NCBI RefSeq assembly: GCF_000310245.1
Contig: NC_020505.1
Location: 496,001-560,000, forward strand
Length of the DNA stretch: 64,000 bases
Reading direction: 5' to 3'
DNA from: Candidatus Sulfuricurvum sp. RIFRC-1
GTDB lineage: Bacteria > Campylobacterota > Campylobacteria > Campylobacterales > Sulfurimonadaceae
The notes beneath the pieces were generated by a model. That model was not told the origin of the DNA and made no database searches. It worked only from the letters and a program-made list of their open reading frames with translations. Numbering within the stretch: position 1 is the first letter of the stretch; each line of letters opens with the position of its first letter. A program made the position numbers and the translations under genes. This document shows, in pieces, positions 49,972 through 59,319 of this stretch.

Positions 49972-50670
49972 ATGGATAAAGGTTGGTTAACAAATAGTAT
50001 TTCAGTAGGACTGGTCGCATTGTCGTATGGGTTTGAGGGGATAGCCGGTTCCGCGTTACGCAGTGCAGGTTTATTTGCCCTCTCGGGAGCAATAACCAAT
50101 CAGCTCGCAATCCATATGCTTTTTGAAAAAGTCCCTTTTTTATACGGTTCGGGGATAATCCTTGATCGGTTTGAATCGATTCGTGAAGCGCTGAAAAAAC
50201 TCATTATGGAGCAGTTTTTTACCCCTGAAAAAATTGAGAGTTTTGTGCAGTCCCAAGAGCGGACGATTGATCTCTCTCCGATTATCGAACAAACCGATTT
50301 TACCCCTGCGTATAATGCGTTGGTTCGCAGTGTTATGGATTCATCTTTAGGGGGGATGCTCGGGATGTTTGGGGGTGAAGCGATTATCGGAAAACTCAAA
50401 GAGCCGTTTTTAGAAAAGATCAAGGCATCGACAATCGAGATTAGTCAGAGCGAATCGTTCATGAATGCCCTCAATACCCATCTGCATCAAGGGAGTTCCC
50501 ATCTAACCGAGACGATAGAATCAATTGTCGAATCCCGTCTTGAGGAACTTACTCCAATGATGGTGAAAGAGATGCTTCATAATCTCATGAAAGAGCATTT
50601 GGGATGGCTTGTAGTGTGGGGTGGTGTGTTTGGAGGAATCATCGGATTGCTATCTGTTTTTATCATCTAA
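49972..50670 (+). CDS. DUF445-family membrane protein
   Basis: The 232-residue protein has an N-terminal hydrophobic region (about 10-45) with the DUF445-type pattern GAITNQLAIHMLFEKVPFLYGSG split by a variable position, a long amphipathic helical middle, and a C-terminal helix GWLVVWGGVFGGIIGLLSVF. The family contributes to envelope integrity in some bacteria, but its role is unclear. TATAAT and AGGAG lie before the ATG. It stands alone upstream of clpB. Confidence 0.82.
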   Translation: MDKGWLTNSISVGLVALSYGFEGIAGSALRSAGLFALSGAITNQLAIHMLFEKVPFLYGSGIILDRFESIREALKKLIMEQFFTPEKIESFVQSQERTIDLSPIIEQTDFTPAYNALVRSVMDSSLGGMLGMFGGEAIIGKLKEPFLEKIKASTIEISQSESFMNALNTHLHQGSSHLTETIESIVESRLEELTPMMVKEMLHNLMKEHLGWLVVWGGVFGGIIGLLSVFII

Positions 50671-50688
50671 AAGATTCCACTTAAAAGA

Positions 50689-50719
50689 CTTGACAATAAT
50701 AGACTCAAAGTATTATAAT
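50689..50719 (+). promoter_or_regulatory. clpB promoter with HspR-type (HAIR) operator
   Basis: TTGACA (50690-50695) and TATAAT (50714-50719) are 18 bases apart. CTTGACA, seven bases and ACTCAAA (50689-50709) fit the HspR operator CTTGAGT-N7-ACTCAAG at 5 of 7 and 6 of 7 positions. The operator covers the -35 box, so HspR binding would repress clpB. hspR itself is not in this window. Confidence 0.65.
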
Positions 50720-50746
50720 TATTGAAACTCAATTTAGGAGAATTTT

Positions 50747-53326
50747 ATGTCAAACAATATTTTTGAAAAACTAACCCATCAAATGACCGAAATGATCGAG
50801 TCGTCGATCTCTTTGGCACTGCATAATAAAAACAGCGAAGTTGAACCGATCCATTTTTTATGGGCACTGTTAGCGAACAGTAACTCATCATTGAATCAAG
50901 CGTTGGTAAAAATGGCGGTGGATAAAACCGCGATAGAACTCGATGTTAAAAGCGCAGCCAAAAAATTGTCCAGTTCCTCCAGTGTAACAAAAGAGAGCAT
51001 TCGTTTGTCGCGTGATTTTGTTCATGCTCTTGAACGAGCTTCTGCTGAAATGGCAGTTAACGGAGATGAGTACATTGCTATTGACGCATTTTTAATGGGT
51101 AATTTAAATCACTCCCCTTTTAAAGAAATTTTGGAAAAATACATTAATGTATTTGAATTGCGTAAAACGTTCGAAGCGATGCGTGCAGGACAAAAAATCG
51201 AGTCTCAAACCTCGGATGAGAATCTCGAATCGCTTTCAAAATACGGAATTGATTTAACGCGAGAAGCGGTAGAGGGGAAACTCTCTCCTGTGATCGGACG
51301 GGACGAAGAGATCTCTCGTATGATGCAGATTCTGATCCGTAAAACCAAAAACAATCCGATTTTACTCGGTGAGCCCGGAGTCGGTAAAACAGCTCTAGTC
51401 GAAGGATTGGCACAGAGGATAGTAAATAAAGAGGTTCCTCTGAGTCTTCAAAATAAGAGGGTCGTAACGCTTGATATGAGTGCCTTGATTGCGGGAGCAA
51501 AATATCGCGGTGAATTCGAAGATCGTCTCAAAGCGGTGATCGATGAGGTCAAAAAATCGGCCAATGTCATTTTGTTTATTGATGAAATTCATACGATCGT
51601 CGGTGCCGGTGCATCTGAGGGATCGATGGATGCCGCGAATATCCTCAAACCGGCATTAGCACGGGGAGAACTTCATACGATCGGAGCGACAACGCTCAAA
51701 GAATACCGTAAATACTTCGAAAAAGATGCCGCATTGCAGCGCCGTTTTCAGCCGGTTAATGTGGATGAACCGAGCGTGAACCAATCATTGCAAATTCTTC
51801 GTGGACTCAAAGAGCGTTTGGAAGCACACCATAACGTGACGATTATCGATTCGGCATTGGTAGCGGCGGCAAAACTCTCCGATCGCTACATCAACGACCG
51901 TTTTCTGCCGGACAAAGCGATCGATTTGATTGATGAGGCAGCGGCAGAACTTAAAATGCAGATCGAATCGGAACCCAATGCTCTTGCCGGTGTTAAACGT
52001 CGTCAAACCAATCTTCAGGTTGAAAAAGAGGCACTGAAGATGGAAGCATCGGTTGCCAATACGAAACGGCTCGAAGAGATTGAAAAAGAGCTTGCCGATG
52101 TGAGTGAAGAACGCCGAAGTCTTGATGCACAATTTGCCCATGAAAAAGAGGTTTTCAATTACATGGCAAAGCTCAAAGGTGAAATTGAGGCTAAACGCCG
52201 TGAGGCAGAGATAGCCAAACAAAATGCTGATTTCAATAAAGCAGCCGAGATCGAATACGGACAAATCCCCAAACTCTTTGAAGAAGAAAAAGTCCTTCAG
52301 GAAAAGTGGAAAAATATGATGGTGGCAGGGACACTGCTTAAAAACAGCGTTGACGAAGCTTCTATTGCCGGAATCGTGAGCCGTTGGACAAAAATTCCGG
52401 TGAATAAAATGCTCCAGAGCGAAAAAGAAAAAATTCTTCACATCGAAGACGAACTTAACCGTGATGTGGTGGGGCAGGAGAAGGCTACCCATGCGGTAGC
52501 CCGTGCGATTAAGCGCAATAAAGCGGGATTATCGGATAAAAGCCGTCCGATCGGATCGTTCTTGTTTCTTGGACCTACCGGCGTCGGAAAAACTCAGACG
52601 GCGAAAACGTTGGCGAAATTTCTTTTTGACAGCAGCGAATCGATGATCCGTATCGATATGTCGGAGTACATGGAGAAACATGCGGTATCACGCCTCGTCG
52701 GAGCACCTCCGGGGTACGTCGGGTTTGATGAGGGGGGACAGCTTACCGAAGCGGTACGCCGTAAGCCTTACAGCGTTATATTGTTTGATGAGGTGGAAAA
52801 AGCCCATCCCGATGTCTTTAATGTTCTGTTGCAAGTATTGGATGACGGACGTCTAACCGATAACAAAGGGGTCTTGGTCGACTTTACCAATACAATCATC
52901 ATTTTGACTTCCAACATCGCGAGTGACAAAATTATGTCGCATCACGGTGATGCGGGGTTGGAAGATATGGTCCTCGATGAACTTAAACGCCATTTCAAAC
53001 CGGAGTTTTTGAACCGTCTTGATGATGTAGTGGTCTTCAATCCGCTGGGTGAAGCACAAATTCTCAGTATCGTTGATCTTTTCTTTAGAGACATCGCGGC
53101 AAAAGTTGAAGAGAGGGACATCACTATCACCCTCACCGAGAGTGCTAAACGCTATATTGCGAGTGCAGGATTTGATCCGGTCTACGGAGCACGTCCTCTT
53201 AAACGGGCGCTCTATGAGATTGTCGAAGACCGTTTAGCCGATCTGATTCTCGGCGGAGAGGTGGAAGAGGGTTCCTCGGTAGCTTTTGATGCTGTTGGAG
53301 ACGAGATTAACGTAACTGTGGCATAA
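50747..53326 (+). CDS. clpB: ATP-dependent disaggregase ClpB
   Basis: ClpB works with DnaK to recover aggregated proteins after heat stress. The 859-residue protein has an N-terminal repeat domain, NBD1 with Walker A GEPGVGKT, the M-domain coiled coil (about 410-525), NBD2 with [12 protein letters not shown], and the C-terminal domain. Pore loops KYRGEFED and [12 protein letters not shown] (as [13 protein letters not shown]) are present. Length is normal. AGGAG precedes the ATG. The promoter carries an HspR-like operator. A tetraheme lipoprotein gene follows 8 bases after the stop. Confidence 0.97.
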   Translation: MSNNIFEKLTHQMTEMIESSISLALHNKNSEVEPIHFLWALLANSNSSLNQALVKMAVDKTAIELDVKSAAKKLSSSSSVTKESIRLSRDFVHALERASAEMAVNGDEYIAIDAFLMGNLNHSPFKEILEKYINVFELRKTFEAMRAGQKIESQTSDENLESLSKYGIDLTREAVEGKLSPVIGRDEEISRMMQILIRKTKNNPILLGEPGVGKTALVEGLAQRIVNKEVPLSLQNKRVVTLDMSALIAGAKYRGEFEDRLKAVIDEVKKSANVILFIDEIHTIVGAGASEGSMDAANILKPALARGELHTIGATTLKEYRKYFEKDAALQRRFQPVNVDEPSVNQSLQILRGLKERLEAHHNVTIIDSALVAAAKLSDRYINDRFLPDKAIDLIDEAAAELKMQIESEPNALAGVKRRQTNLQVEKEALKMEASVANTKRLEEIEKELADVSEERRSLDAQFAHEKEVFNYMAKLKGEIEAKRREAEIAKQNADFNKAAEIEYGQIPKLFEEEKVLQEKWKNMMVAGTLLKNSVDEASIAGIVSRWTKIPVNKMLQSEKEKILHIEDELNRDVVGQEKATHAVARAIKRNKAGLSDKSRPIGSFLFLGPTGVGKTQTAKTLAKFLFDSSESMIRIDMSEYMEKHAVSRLVGAPPGYVGFDEGGQLTEAVRRKPYSVILFDEVEKAHPDVFNVLLQVLDDGRLTDNKGVLVDFTNTIIILTSNIASDKIMSHHGDAGLEDMVLDELKRHFKPEFLNRLDDVVVFNPLGEAQILSIVDLFFRDIAAKVEERDITITLTESAKRYIASAGFDPVYGARPLKRALYEIVEDRLADLILGGEVEEGSSVAFDAVGDEINVTVA

Positions 53327-53334
53327 TCGCATTC

Positions 53335-53688
53335 ATGAAAATAATTGCATTGCTTTTAGTCGTATTGTTACAGCTTTTGGGATGTACGGGGGATTGTATG
53401 ACCTGTCATCCCGCACTCCTTAAAAATATCGATAACGATCACCGTCATAAACCGATGACGACGTGCATACAATGCCACAGTGCCAATCCTTCTAAAATGG
53501 CCGATTGCGGAAGTGATTGTTTTGCGTGTCATCCGATAGCAAAGATTGAGAGCGCACGGGTGACAGAGCATGCCGTGATTCGCGAATGCAGAGATTGTCA
53601 CATGAAGCTAAAAACAAATCTTGATTTGAACAATACCCCAAAAGGACAGTCGGTTATGCCGACGTTGCGGGATTTTTTAAAGCCTTAA
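53335..53688 (+). CDS. Tetraheme c-type cytochrome lipoprotein
   Basis: The 117-residue protein has a signal peptide with lipobox LLGC (Cys 17), so it is anchored to a membrane on the periplasmic side. Four CxxCH heme sites follow: CMTCH, CIQCH, CFACH and CRDCH. Additional histidines (NDHRHKP and TEHAV) could serve as distal ligands. It probably transfers electrons, but its partner is unknown. No ribosome site is seen; CATAAT ends seven bases before the ATG. It overlaps the following convergent gene by 4 bases. Confidence 0.85.
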   Translation: MKIIALLLVVLLQLLGCTGDCMTCHPALLKNIDNDHRHKPMTTCIQCHSANPSKMADCGSDCFACHPIAKIESARVTEHAVIRECRDCHMKLKTNLDLNNTPKGQSVMPTLRDFLKP

Positions 53689-54209
53689 GCGTAAACCGGC
53701 TCGAATATTTTGTCGAACCCGTCAATGATCTTTTGCATCAGTTTTTGAGCCTCTTCGATCATTTTTTCGGTTGTTTTGGTCTCTTTTACCGCATTATCAA
53801 ACATATCTACCACCCCTTTTTTGGCATGATTTTTGACATTTTCATCGCTGTTTTTCAGGTTTCCGATGAGTTTTGTCACATCGGAAGCGACTTTATTGAT
53901 CGGTGATGTTTGATTTTCTTTTTCGAGTTCTTTCATAAATTTATTGATGTAAGGCTGTGCTTTTTTCATAAAAGCATTGATCTCTTTTTGATCTTGTTCG
54001 CTAATCCCATTGCTATCGAGATTAAAACTAAATGCCTGCATCGAAGCAAATGAGAATGATTGTTCTTTGCTTTCATCAGTGGTTTTTTCATTGAGTGAAA
54101 GGGATTGCTCATTGGTAAAGTTAAGTGAGAGGGTATCCCCACTACTTGTTTTCATTTGAATATTAAGTTCATGGGAGCGGTAAGCATCATAAGAGGTTGC
54201 AGTGGTCAT
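53685..54209 (-). CDS. Hypothetical protein with helical C-terminus
   Basis: The 174-residue protein is hydrophilic, has no signal peptide, and is rich in Ser, Asn and Lys. The first half has short beta-type repeats of polar residues (SLSLNEK, SFSFASM, FSFNLD). The second half is helical (EINAFMKKAQPYINKFMKEL and MIEEAQKLMQKIIDGF). This layout recalls a domain seen near flagellar or adhesion proteins in this phylum, but I cannot name it. It overlaps the cytochrome gene by 4 bases at its 3' end. Confidence 0.6.
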   Translation of the reverse strand: MTTATSYDAYRSHELNIQMKTSSGDTLSLNFTNEQSLSLNEKTTDESKEQSFSFASMQAFSFNLDSNGISEQDQKEINAFMKKAQPYINKFMKELEKENQTSPINKVASDVTKLIGNLKNSDENVKNHAKKGVVDMFDNAVKETKTTEKMIEEAQKLMQKIIDGFDKIFEPVYA

Positions 54210-54311
54210 GGCAGCACCTTTCGGGTTAATCTTAGTGAATATATCGGACTTTTTTACAATAATTTTAATAAGCTTTTACGAAACTTAACCCTTCTTTAAG
54301 TAAGAATTGTC

Positions 54312-54317
54312 TATTAT
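54312..54317 (+). promoter_or_regulatory. Candidate -10 box of the rpmH operon
   Basis: TATTAT lies 32 bases upstream of the rpmH start, followed by AAAGGGA as ribosome site. It is the only good promoter for the run of seven genes from rpmH to ruvX. The 140-base gap before rpmH has no other feature that I can support. Confidence 0.45.
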
Positions 54318-54349
54318 TGCGTGCTAAAAATTTCTAAAGGGAATGGCTT

Positions 54350-54484
54350 ATGAAAAGAACATACCAACCGCATAATACGCCACGTAAACGTACTCACGGT
54401 TTCCGTGCACGTATGGCGACAAAAAACGGCCGTCGAGTATTGAACGCTCGTCGTGCTAAGGGTAGAAAACGATTGGCTGTCTAA
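54350..54484 (+). CDS. rpmH: 50S ribosomal protein L34
   Basis: The 44-residue protein starts [19 protein letters not shown] and continues with [21 protein letters not shown], which is a full L34 sequence. It is highly basic as expected. AAAGG precedes the ATG at 54350. It begins the rpmH-rnpA-yidD-yidC-jag-mnmE order that is conserved in many bacteria. Eleven bases separate it from rnpA. Confidence 0.98.
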   Translation: MKRTYQPHNTPRKRTHGFRARMATKNGRRVLNARRAKGRKRLAV

Positions 54485-54495
54485 ATAGCTTCTCG

Positions 54496-54840
54496 ATGCT
54501 AAAGCTCCATAGTGAGTTTCAGCGTGTTTATCAACGCGGGAAAAATGCACACAGCACTTCGATCGCGTTGTTTTATCTCCCGTTAGCGGGAGAAAAAAAA
54601 GTTGGATATACGGCCAGTAAAAAAGTTGGAAATGCAGTAGTGAGAAATCGATGTAAAAGACGCTTAAGAGCTCTTTTCGATGAATTTTCGCCCAATGCAC
54701 AAGACGGATGGTACGTTTTTGTTGCCAAGAAAGGGTTATTTGACAACTCTTTCGATACAGTGCGACGCGACTGCAAATATGTTTTAAAACGGACGGGTGC
54801 CATGGGTGGAGCAGGTGATGATAAGAAGCTTCTTTCTTAA
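54496..54840 (+). CDS. rnpA: Ribonuclease P protein component
   Basis: RnpA helps the RNase P RNA to cut tRNA precursors. The 114-residue basic protein has the signature VGNAVVRNRCKRRLRAL (the RNR motif) and the N-terminal FQRVYQRGK segment. Length is typical. Its 3' end overlaps the yidD gene by 23 bases from the preferred yidD start. Only a weak ribosome site is visible, so it may depend on coupling with rpmH. Confidence 0.96.
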   Translation: MLKLHSEFQRVYQRGKNAHSTSIALFYLPLAGEKKVGYTASKKVGNAVVRNRCKRRLRALFDEFSPNAQDGWYVFVAKKGLFDNSFDTVRRDCKYVLKRTGAMGGAGDDKKLLS

Positions 54841-55150
54841 GCTCCTCTGGCTCTATCGGCACTCTTTTTCTTTAGTGACACGCGGCGCATGCCGCCACTA
54901 TCCTTCTTGCTCCGAATATGCCCTATGGCAGTTTGAGCGTAACCCGCTTCCTCATGCATTTTACTCCACGTTTTTACGAATTTTACGGTGCAATCAGCTT
55001 TTTTCCGGCGGTATCGATTATCCGATTATCAACAAACCGGTATTAAAACCCTCCGAACTCTCCATAAATACGATAAAATACTGGTTTGTTCCATATCAGC
55101 AGAATTATTTTCTGATTAAAAATTTTAAGTTTAAAGGGTCACAGTGCTAG
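54818..55150 (+). CDS. yidD: Membrane protein insertion efficiency factor YidD
   Basis: The protein has the conserved HSFSLVTRGACRHYPSCSEYA region with the paired cysteines, and RCNQLFSGGIDYP. The YidD core is 70-80 residues. This version has an additional tail of about 35 residues with INTIKYWFVPYQQNYFL, giving about 110 residues. ATG 54818 is chosen over GTG 54797 because GGTGGAG lies before it. It overlaps yidC by 7 bases. It should act at the inner membrane with YidC. Confidence 0.92.
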   Translation: MIRSFFLKLLWLYRHSFSLVTRGACRHYPSCSEYALWQFERNPLPHAFYSTFLRILRCNQLFSGGIDYPIINKPVLKPSELSINTIKYWFVPYQQNYFLIKNFKFKGSQC

Positions 55151-56751
55151 AAAAGTTTACTCCCAATCAGCGACTCATCGTTGCTGTCGCTTTATCTTTT
55201 GTCTTTTTTATAGGATATACCACTCTATTTCCTCCTCAAGCACCTAACAGTGAAAGTAACACCACCGAAGTAAGCGCAGCGAAAGAAGTTTCGCTTAAAC
55301 CAACGGCTACTGCAACTCAAGAGACTAACAGCTCAACGGTTTCAGACATTAAAACGGTAACGACCGATACCTTGACAACCATCACGGCTAAAGAGTTCAC
55401 GCTCAAAATCGATACTCTCGGACGAGTATCTTCTGTTGTTCTGAGTAATGCAAAACATAATGGTAAAGACGGGAAACTCTCTGAACTGATCGCAAGCAGC
55501 GGTGCTAAACCGCTTCAAATTCGTTTTGCCGATGCAGCACTCAACGATGCAGCGGCAAAAACTCCGTATACAACCGATGCTACCAATATCGCCTTGGGTG
55601 AAAACGGTAAATCTACACTCGTGCTGAGTCAAAATCTTCCTGAATTGACCGTGACTAAAACATTGACCTTTTACGCAGACGGACACTACGATGCTAAGAT
55701 TGCTCTCTCCACTGAAAAGCGTTATTCACTTTACTTAGGACAACACCCTGAGATCATTGAACAGATGATGACGGTTGTGGGGGGGATGATTTATTCAGGA
55801 GACAACCTAACCACAATTTTTGAAGATGGCGATGTTGAAGGACGTTCACTCTTTAGTGATGTTCACCTTGTTTCGGCATTTGATCAATACTACGCGACAA
55901 TTTTTTACGGTTTTGATAAAGCAACTCAGGTAACGGTTGAACGTGATATGAACAATAATCCTGTCACGTATTTGGAAGGGACCAATAACTTTACGTTTAA
56001 CGGATACATCGGGCCAAAAGAGTATAAAACACTTGAATCCATTGATCCGGTTTTGGTTAATGCAATCGAATTTGGATTTTTCACGTTTGTTGCGGCTCCA
56101 ATTTTTAAAGTATTGATGTGGTTGCACGGTTTGCTCGGCAACTGGGGTTGGGCGATTATCGGCCTTACTGTCCTTATCCGTATTTTCTTGTACCCTTTGA
56201 CCCACAAAGGGATGGTATCGATGCAAAAGATCAAAGATATCGCTCCACGTATCAAAGAAGTTCAAGAAAAATACAAAGGTGATCCTGCCCGTATGAATGC
56301 GGCAGTGATGGAGATGTACAAAAAACACGGTGCTAATCCACTCGGCGGATGTCTTCCATTGATTTTGCAAATTCCGGTTTTCTTTGCAATTTACCGTGTA
56401 TTACTCAATGCCGTTGAACTCCAAGGAGCTCCATGGATACTATGGGTAACCGACCTGTCACGAATGGATCCGTATTACATCCTCCCTATTTTGATGGGTG
56501 CGACGATGTATTATCAACAAAAGATTACTCCGAGCAATTTTACCGATCCGTTGCAGGAAAAAATCTTTAAATTTTTACCGCTTATCTTTATGTTCTTTTT
56601 TATCACGTTCCCGGCGGGCCTCGTGTTGTACTGGTTCGTAAACAACCTTTTCTCGATTGCGCAGCAATATTTGGTCAACAAACAATTCGAAGCGGCACGC
56701 GCAGTACGTCACGAAGCTCATCTTGCGGAAAAGCATCATGAAAAAGATTGA
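55144..56751 (+). CDS. yidC: Membrane protein insertase YidC
   Basis: YidC inserts proteins in the inner membrane alone or with Sec. The 535-residue protein has an N-terminal helix (10-29), a large periplasmic domain, and the conserved five-helix core from about residue 320, with IRIFLYPLTHKGMVSMQKIK-like segments and the loop LPLILQIPVFFAIYR. A basic tail ends the protein. The start is GTG. It overlaps yidD by 7 bases and jag by 14. Confidence 0.96.
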   Translation: MLEKFTPNQRLIVAVALSFVFFIGYTTLFPPQAPNSESNTTEVSAAKEVSLKPTATATQETNSSTVSDIKTVTTDTLTTITAKEFTLKIDTLGRVSSVVLSNAKHNGKDGKLSELIASSGAKPLQIRFADAALNDAAAKTPYTTDATNIALGENGKSTLVLSQNLPELTVTKTLTFYADGHYDAKIALSTEKRYSLYLGQHPEIIEQMMTVVGGMIYSGDNLTTIFEDGDVEGRSLFSDVHLVSAFDQYYATIFYGFDKATQVTVERDMNNNPVTYLEGTNNFTFNGYIGPKEYKTLESIDPVLVNAIEFGFFTFVAAPIFKVLMWLHGLLGNWGWAIIGLTVLIRIFLYPLTHKGMVSMQKIKDIAPRIKEVQEKYKGDPARMNAAVMEMYKKHGANPLGGCLPLILQIPVFFAIYRVLLNAVELQGAPWILWVTDLSRMDPYYILPILMGATMYYQQKITPSNFTDPLQEKIFKFLPLIFMFFFITFPAGLVLYWFVNNLFSIAQQYLVNKQFEAARAVRHEAHLAEKHHEKD

Positions 56752-57541
56752 AGCACCTACACTAGAACAAGCGTACGCTGAAGCGGCCGCTGCGTTTGGA
56801 TGTTCCGTTACCGCACTGCAAGTTGAGATTGTTCAGTTCCCCTCTAGCGGGGTATTGGGCTTTTTTAAAAAATCTGCCATCATTGTTGCCAATCTCCCTT
56901 ATACCGCTTCCGTGGAAGAAGCAGTAGAAGAAGAGATTTTTGATAGACAAAATGATGAGATCACTCATGAACCTTCATTTACTGAACCCGAAGAACTGGT
57001 TTTAGGGGATGAGTTTTACGAGCAAGCGGATGATTTTGAAGAACCCTCAGAGATGGAGGGGGATTATTATGAAATCTCAGCTCAAGAGTGTGCGGATGAA
57101 GTCAAAGAGCAGATCAATATCCTTTTTAAAGACATTTGCTTCGACATAAACAATGTAGAAGTGAGTGTGTATGATGAAAATACACTGCTTGTTGAATTTA
57201 CGGGTGCCGATGCGGCGCTCATGATCGGTAAAGAGGGATATCGTTATAAAGCGCTCTCTTATATGCTTTTTAACTGGATTAATGCAGTGTACGGGATGCA
57301 GCTGCGTCTTGAAATCGCCGAGTTTTTGAAAAATCAAGAAGAGTCGATTTCCCGTTATTTGATTAATGTTTGTGAGATCATCGATCAAGAGGGACGTGCT
57401 CAAACCAAGGTACTCGATGGAGTATTGGTTCAAATCGCACTCAAACAACTTCGTGATCGTTACCCTGATCGCTATGTCGCGATCCGCTCTACCCGTGATG
57501 GTGGTAAATTTATCATCATTAACAGCTACCACGAATATTGA
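56738..57541 (+). CDS. jag: Jag/KhpB-type RNA-binding protein
   Basis: Jag/KhpB is a cytoplasmic RNA-binding protein linked with cell-wall growth in some bacteria. The 267-residue protein has a Jag-N domain (1-50, APTLEQAYAEAAAAFGC), an acidic linker of about 70 residues, a KH domain (DAALMIGKEGYRYKALSYM) and an R3H domain (RDRYPDRYVAIRS). The starting methionine at 56738 is inside the yidC end. Its stop overlaps the mnmE ATG by one base. Confidence 0.93.
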   Translation: MKKIEAPTLEQAYAEAAAAFGCSVTALQVEIVQFPSSGVLGFFKKSAIIVANLPYTASVEEAVEEEIFDRQNDEITHEPSFTEPEELVLGDEFYEQADDFEEPSEMEGDYYEISAQECADEVKEQINILFKDICFDINNVEVSVYDENTLLVEFTGADAALMIGKEGYRYKALSYMLFNWINAVYGMQLRLEIAEFLKNQEESISRYLINVCEIIDQEGRAQTKVLDGVLVQIALKQLRDRYPDRYVAIRSTRDGGKFIIINSYHEY

Positions 57542-58884
57542 TGAACGACACCATAGCCGCTATCGCCACCGCGAACGGTGTCGGATCTATCTCGATTCTC
57601 CGCCTCAGCGGAGGTCGCTCTCTTGAGATCGCATTAAAACTTACCCAAAAATCGCAGCTCCAACCCCGCTATGCAACCCTCAGCTCTTTGCATCATAACG
57701 ACGGAACATTGATTGATGAAGCAATTGTGATTTATTTCCAAGCGCCGCGCAGTTTTACGGGTGAAGAGGTCGTTGAGTTTCAATGTCACGGCGGCTACGT
57801 GGTCGCCGAGTCGTTGCTTCGGGCGGTATTATCGGAGGGGGCACGTTTGGCCGAACCCGGTGAGTTCAGCAAACGGGCTTTTTTAAACGGACGTCTTGAT
57901 CTGACCCAAGCCGAAGCGACCGCAGCATTGATCGAAGCCAAAAGCGACGATGCCGCACGGATACTCGCTCGTCAGATGAAGGGGGAATTGCGCGGATACA
58001 TCGAGGGGATTCGTGATTCGCTGCTCGAAATCTTGGCGTACTCCGAAGTGGTGATTGATTATGCCGAAGAGGATTTGCCTCAAGACGTCGTAGAGCAGAT
58101 CGAAGTGAAGCTGGAGCGTATCAAACATACCCTCTCCCGTACACTCGAATCGAGCCGCAGACGCTCAGGTTTAATGCAGGGATTTCGAGTTGCGATCATC
58201 GGAAAGCCCAATGTCGGTAAGAGTTCACTTCTAAACGCATTGCTTGATTACGAGCGTGCCATCGTCAGTGACATTGCAGGGACGACTCGTGACACGATAG
58301 AAGAGCAAGTGCGTATCGGTACCCATTTGATCCGTCTTGTCGATACAGCAGGGATACGTAACGCTCACGATGAGATTGAGCGGATCGGGATCGAACGCTC
58401 CATCGCGGCGATTGAAAATGCCGATGTTGTCATTACATTATTTGATTCGAGCCGCATGATCGATGACGAAGATCGTGCCATTATCGAGTTAATCGAACGT
58501 TACCGCGAAGAGAAACCTTTTATCTGTATCCTGAACAAATCGGATTTACCGGAGAGCTTTGACACAGAGTCAATCGAGAGATACACTCCGATTCGTCTGA
58601 GCTGTAAACAGGAGATGCGCAGTCTCATCGATACCCTCAGTTCTTTGATGGATTATGAGAATGACGGTGAGGAGATGATGTTGATTTCCGCCCGTCAGAT
58701 CAGTGCCACTGAGAGTGCCGTTCGCTCAATCGACGACGCGTACGAACCGTTACATGATGGGGAGTTGGAGTTCTTCTCCTTTCATATCAATGCCGCGATC
58801 CGCTCAGTCGCCTCCATCAGCCGTCCGTATGAACTCGATGAGATGTTCGACAAAATGTTCGGACAGTTTTGTCTGGGGAAATGA
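57541..58884 (+). CDS. mnmE: tRNA modification GTPase MnmE
   Basis: MnmE with MnmG modifies the wobble uridine of several tRNAs. The 447-residue protein has an N-terminal formyl-THF-binding domain, helical domain, and a G domain with GKPNVGKSS, DTAGIR and NKSD motifs. The C-terminal catalytic CLGK is present. The start at 57541 overlaps the jag stop and the end overlaps ruvX by 4 bases. Confidence 0.97.
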   Translation: MNDTIAAIATANGVGSISILRLSGGRSLEIALKLTQKSQLQPRYATLSSLHHNDGTLIDEAIVIYFQAPRSFTGEEVVEFQCHGGYVVAESLLRAVLSEGARLAEPGEFSKRAFLNGRLDLTQAEATAALIEAKSDDAARILARQMKGELRGYIEGIRDSLLEILAYSEVVIDYAEEDLPQDVVEQIEVKLERIKHTLSRTLESSRRRSGLMQGFRVAIIGKPNVGKSSLLNALLDYERAIVSDIAGTTRDTIEEQVRIGTHLIRLVDTAGIRNAHDEIERIGIERSIAAIENADVVITLFDSSRMIDDEDRAIIELIERYREEKPFICILNKSDLPESFDTESIERYTPIRLSCKQEMRSLIDTLSSLMDYENDGEEMMLISARQISATESAVRSIDDAYEPLHDGELEFFSFHINAAIRSVASISRPYELDEMFDKMFGQFCLGK

Positions 58885-59303
58885 TGGCAGTTTATATCGC
58901 AATTGATTTAGGACTAAAGCGGATCGGATTAGCGCTGAGTGCGGGTGCCGGGATCGTGACGCCGCTGAGTGCCGTTGAGCGGAAAAACCGTAACCAAGCC
59001 GCTAATGACGTTAAAAAAGTGTTGAACGAATACGAAGCGACAACGGTCGTCGTCGGTATCCCTATGGGAAGCACGACCGAGGATGAGATGCGCCGACGGG
59101 TGGCACACTTTATGAATCTCGTCGAATTCAGTGGAGAAATCGCCTACCAAGACGAATCCCACAGCTCCCAAGAAGCCGAAGCGTTGATGAAGGGTGAAAT
59201 CCGTTACAAACGCGACGGCCGGATAGATTCGCTCTCGGCAAAGATTATTTTAGAGCGGTATCTTTCCTGTCATTCCCGCGAAGGCGGGAATCCAGTTTTA
59301 TAA
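58881..59303 (+). CDS. ruvX: Holliday-junction-resolvase-like protein RuvX (YqgF)
   Basis: RuvX/YqgF has an RNase H fold and acts in 16S rRNA 5'-end processing. The 140-residue protein has IAIDLGLKRIGLALS at its N-terminus, VVVGIPMGS, and YQDESHSSQEAE with the catalytic acid residues. The final 11 residues (CHSREGGNPVL) are coded by a dispersed palindromic repeat that starts at 59269. The natural C-terminus was therefore probably replaced. ATG 58881 or 58884 can be the start. Confidence 0.92.
   Translation: MMAVYIAIDLGLKRIGLALSAGAGIVTPLSAVERKNRNQAANDVKKVLNEYEATTVVVGIPMGSTTEDEMRRRVAHFMNLVEFSGEIAYQDESHSSQEAEALMKGEIRYKRDGRIDSLSAKIILERYLSCHSREGGNPVL
59269..59293. repeat. GTCAT-type hairpin repeat
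   Basis: GTCAT is followed by TCCCGC, the loop GAAG, GCGGGA and ATCC. This is a common type of dispersed element in bacterial genomes, as far as I recall. It has the same general plan (GTCAT, stem, loop, stem, ATCY) as the elements at 17873 and 47606. It lies inside the 3' end of ruvX. Confidence 0.8.
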
Positions 59304-59319
59304 TCTGTCCTTTTTCTCC

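Noticed and set aside
51785-52492. 235-codon open frame opposite the clpB M-domain
   Set aside because: Long antisense frames are common opposite coiled-coil regions rich in Glu and Lys; no start signal or domain is present.
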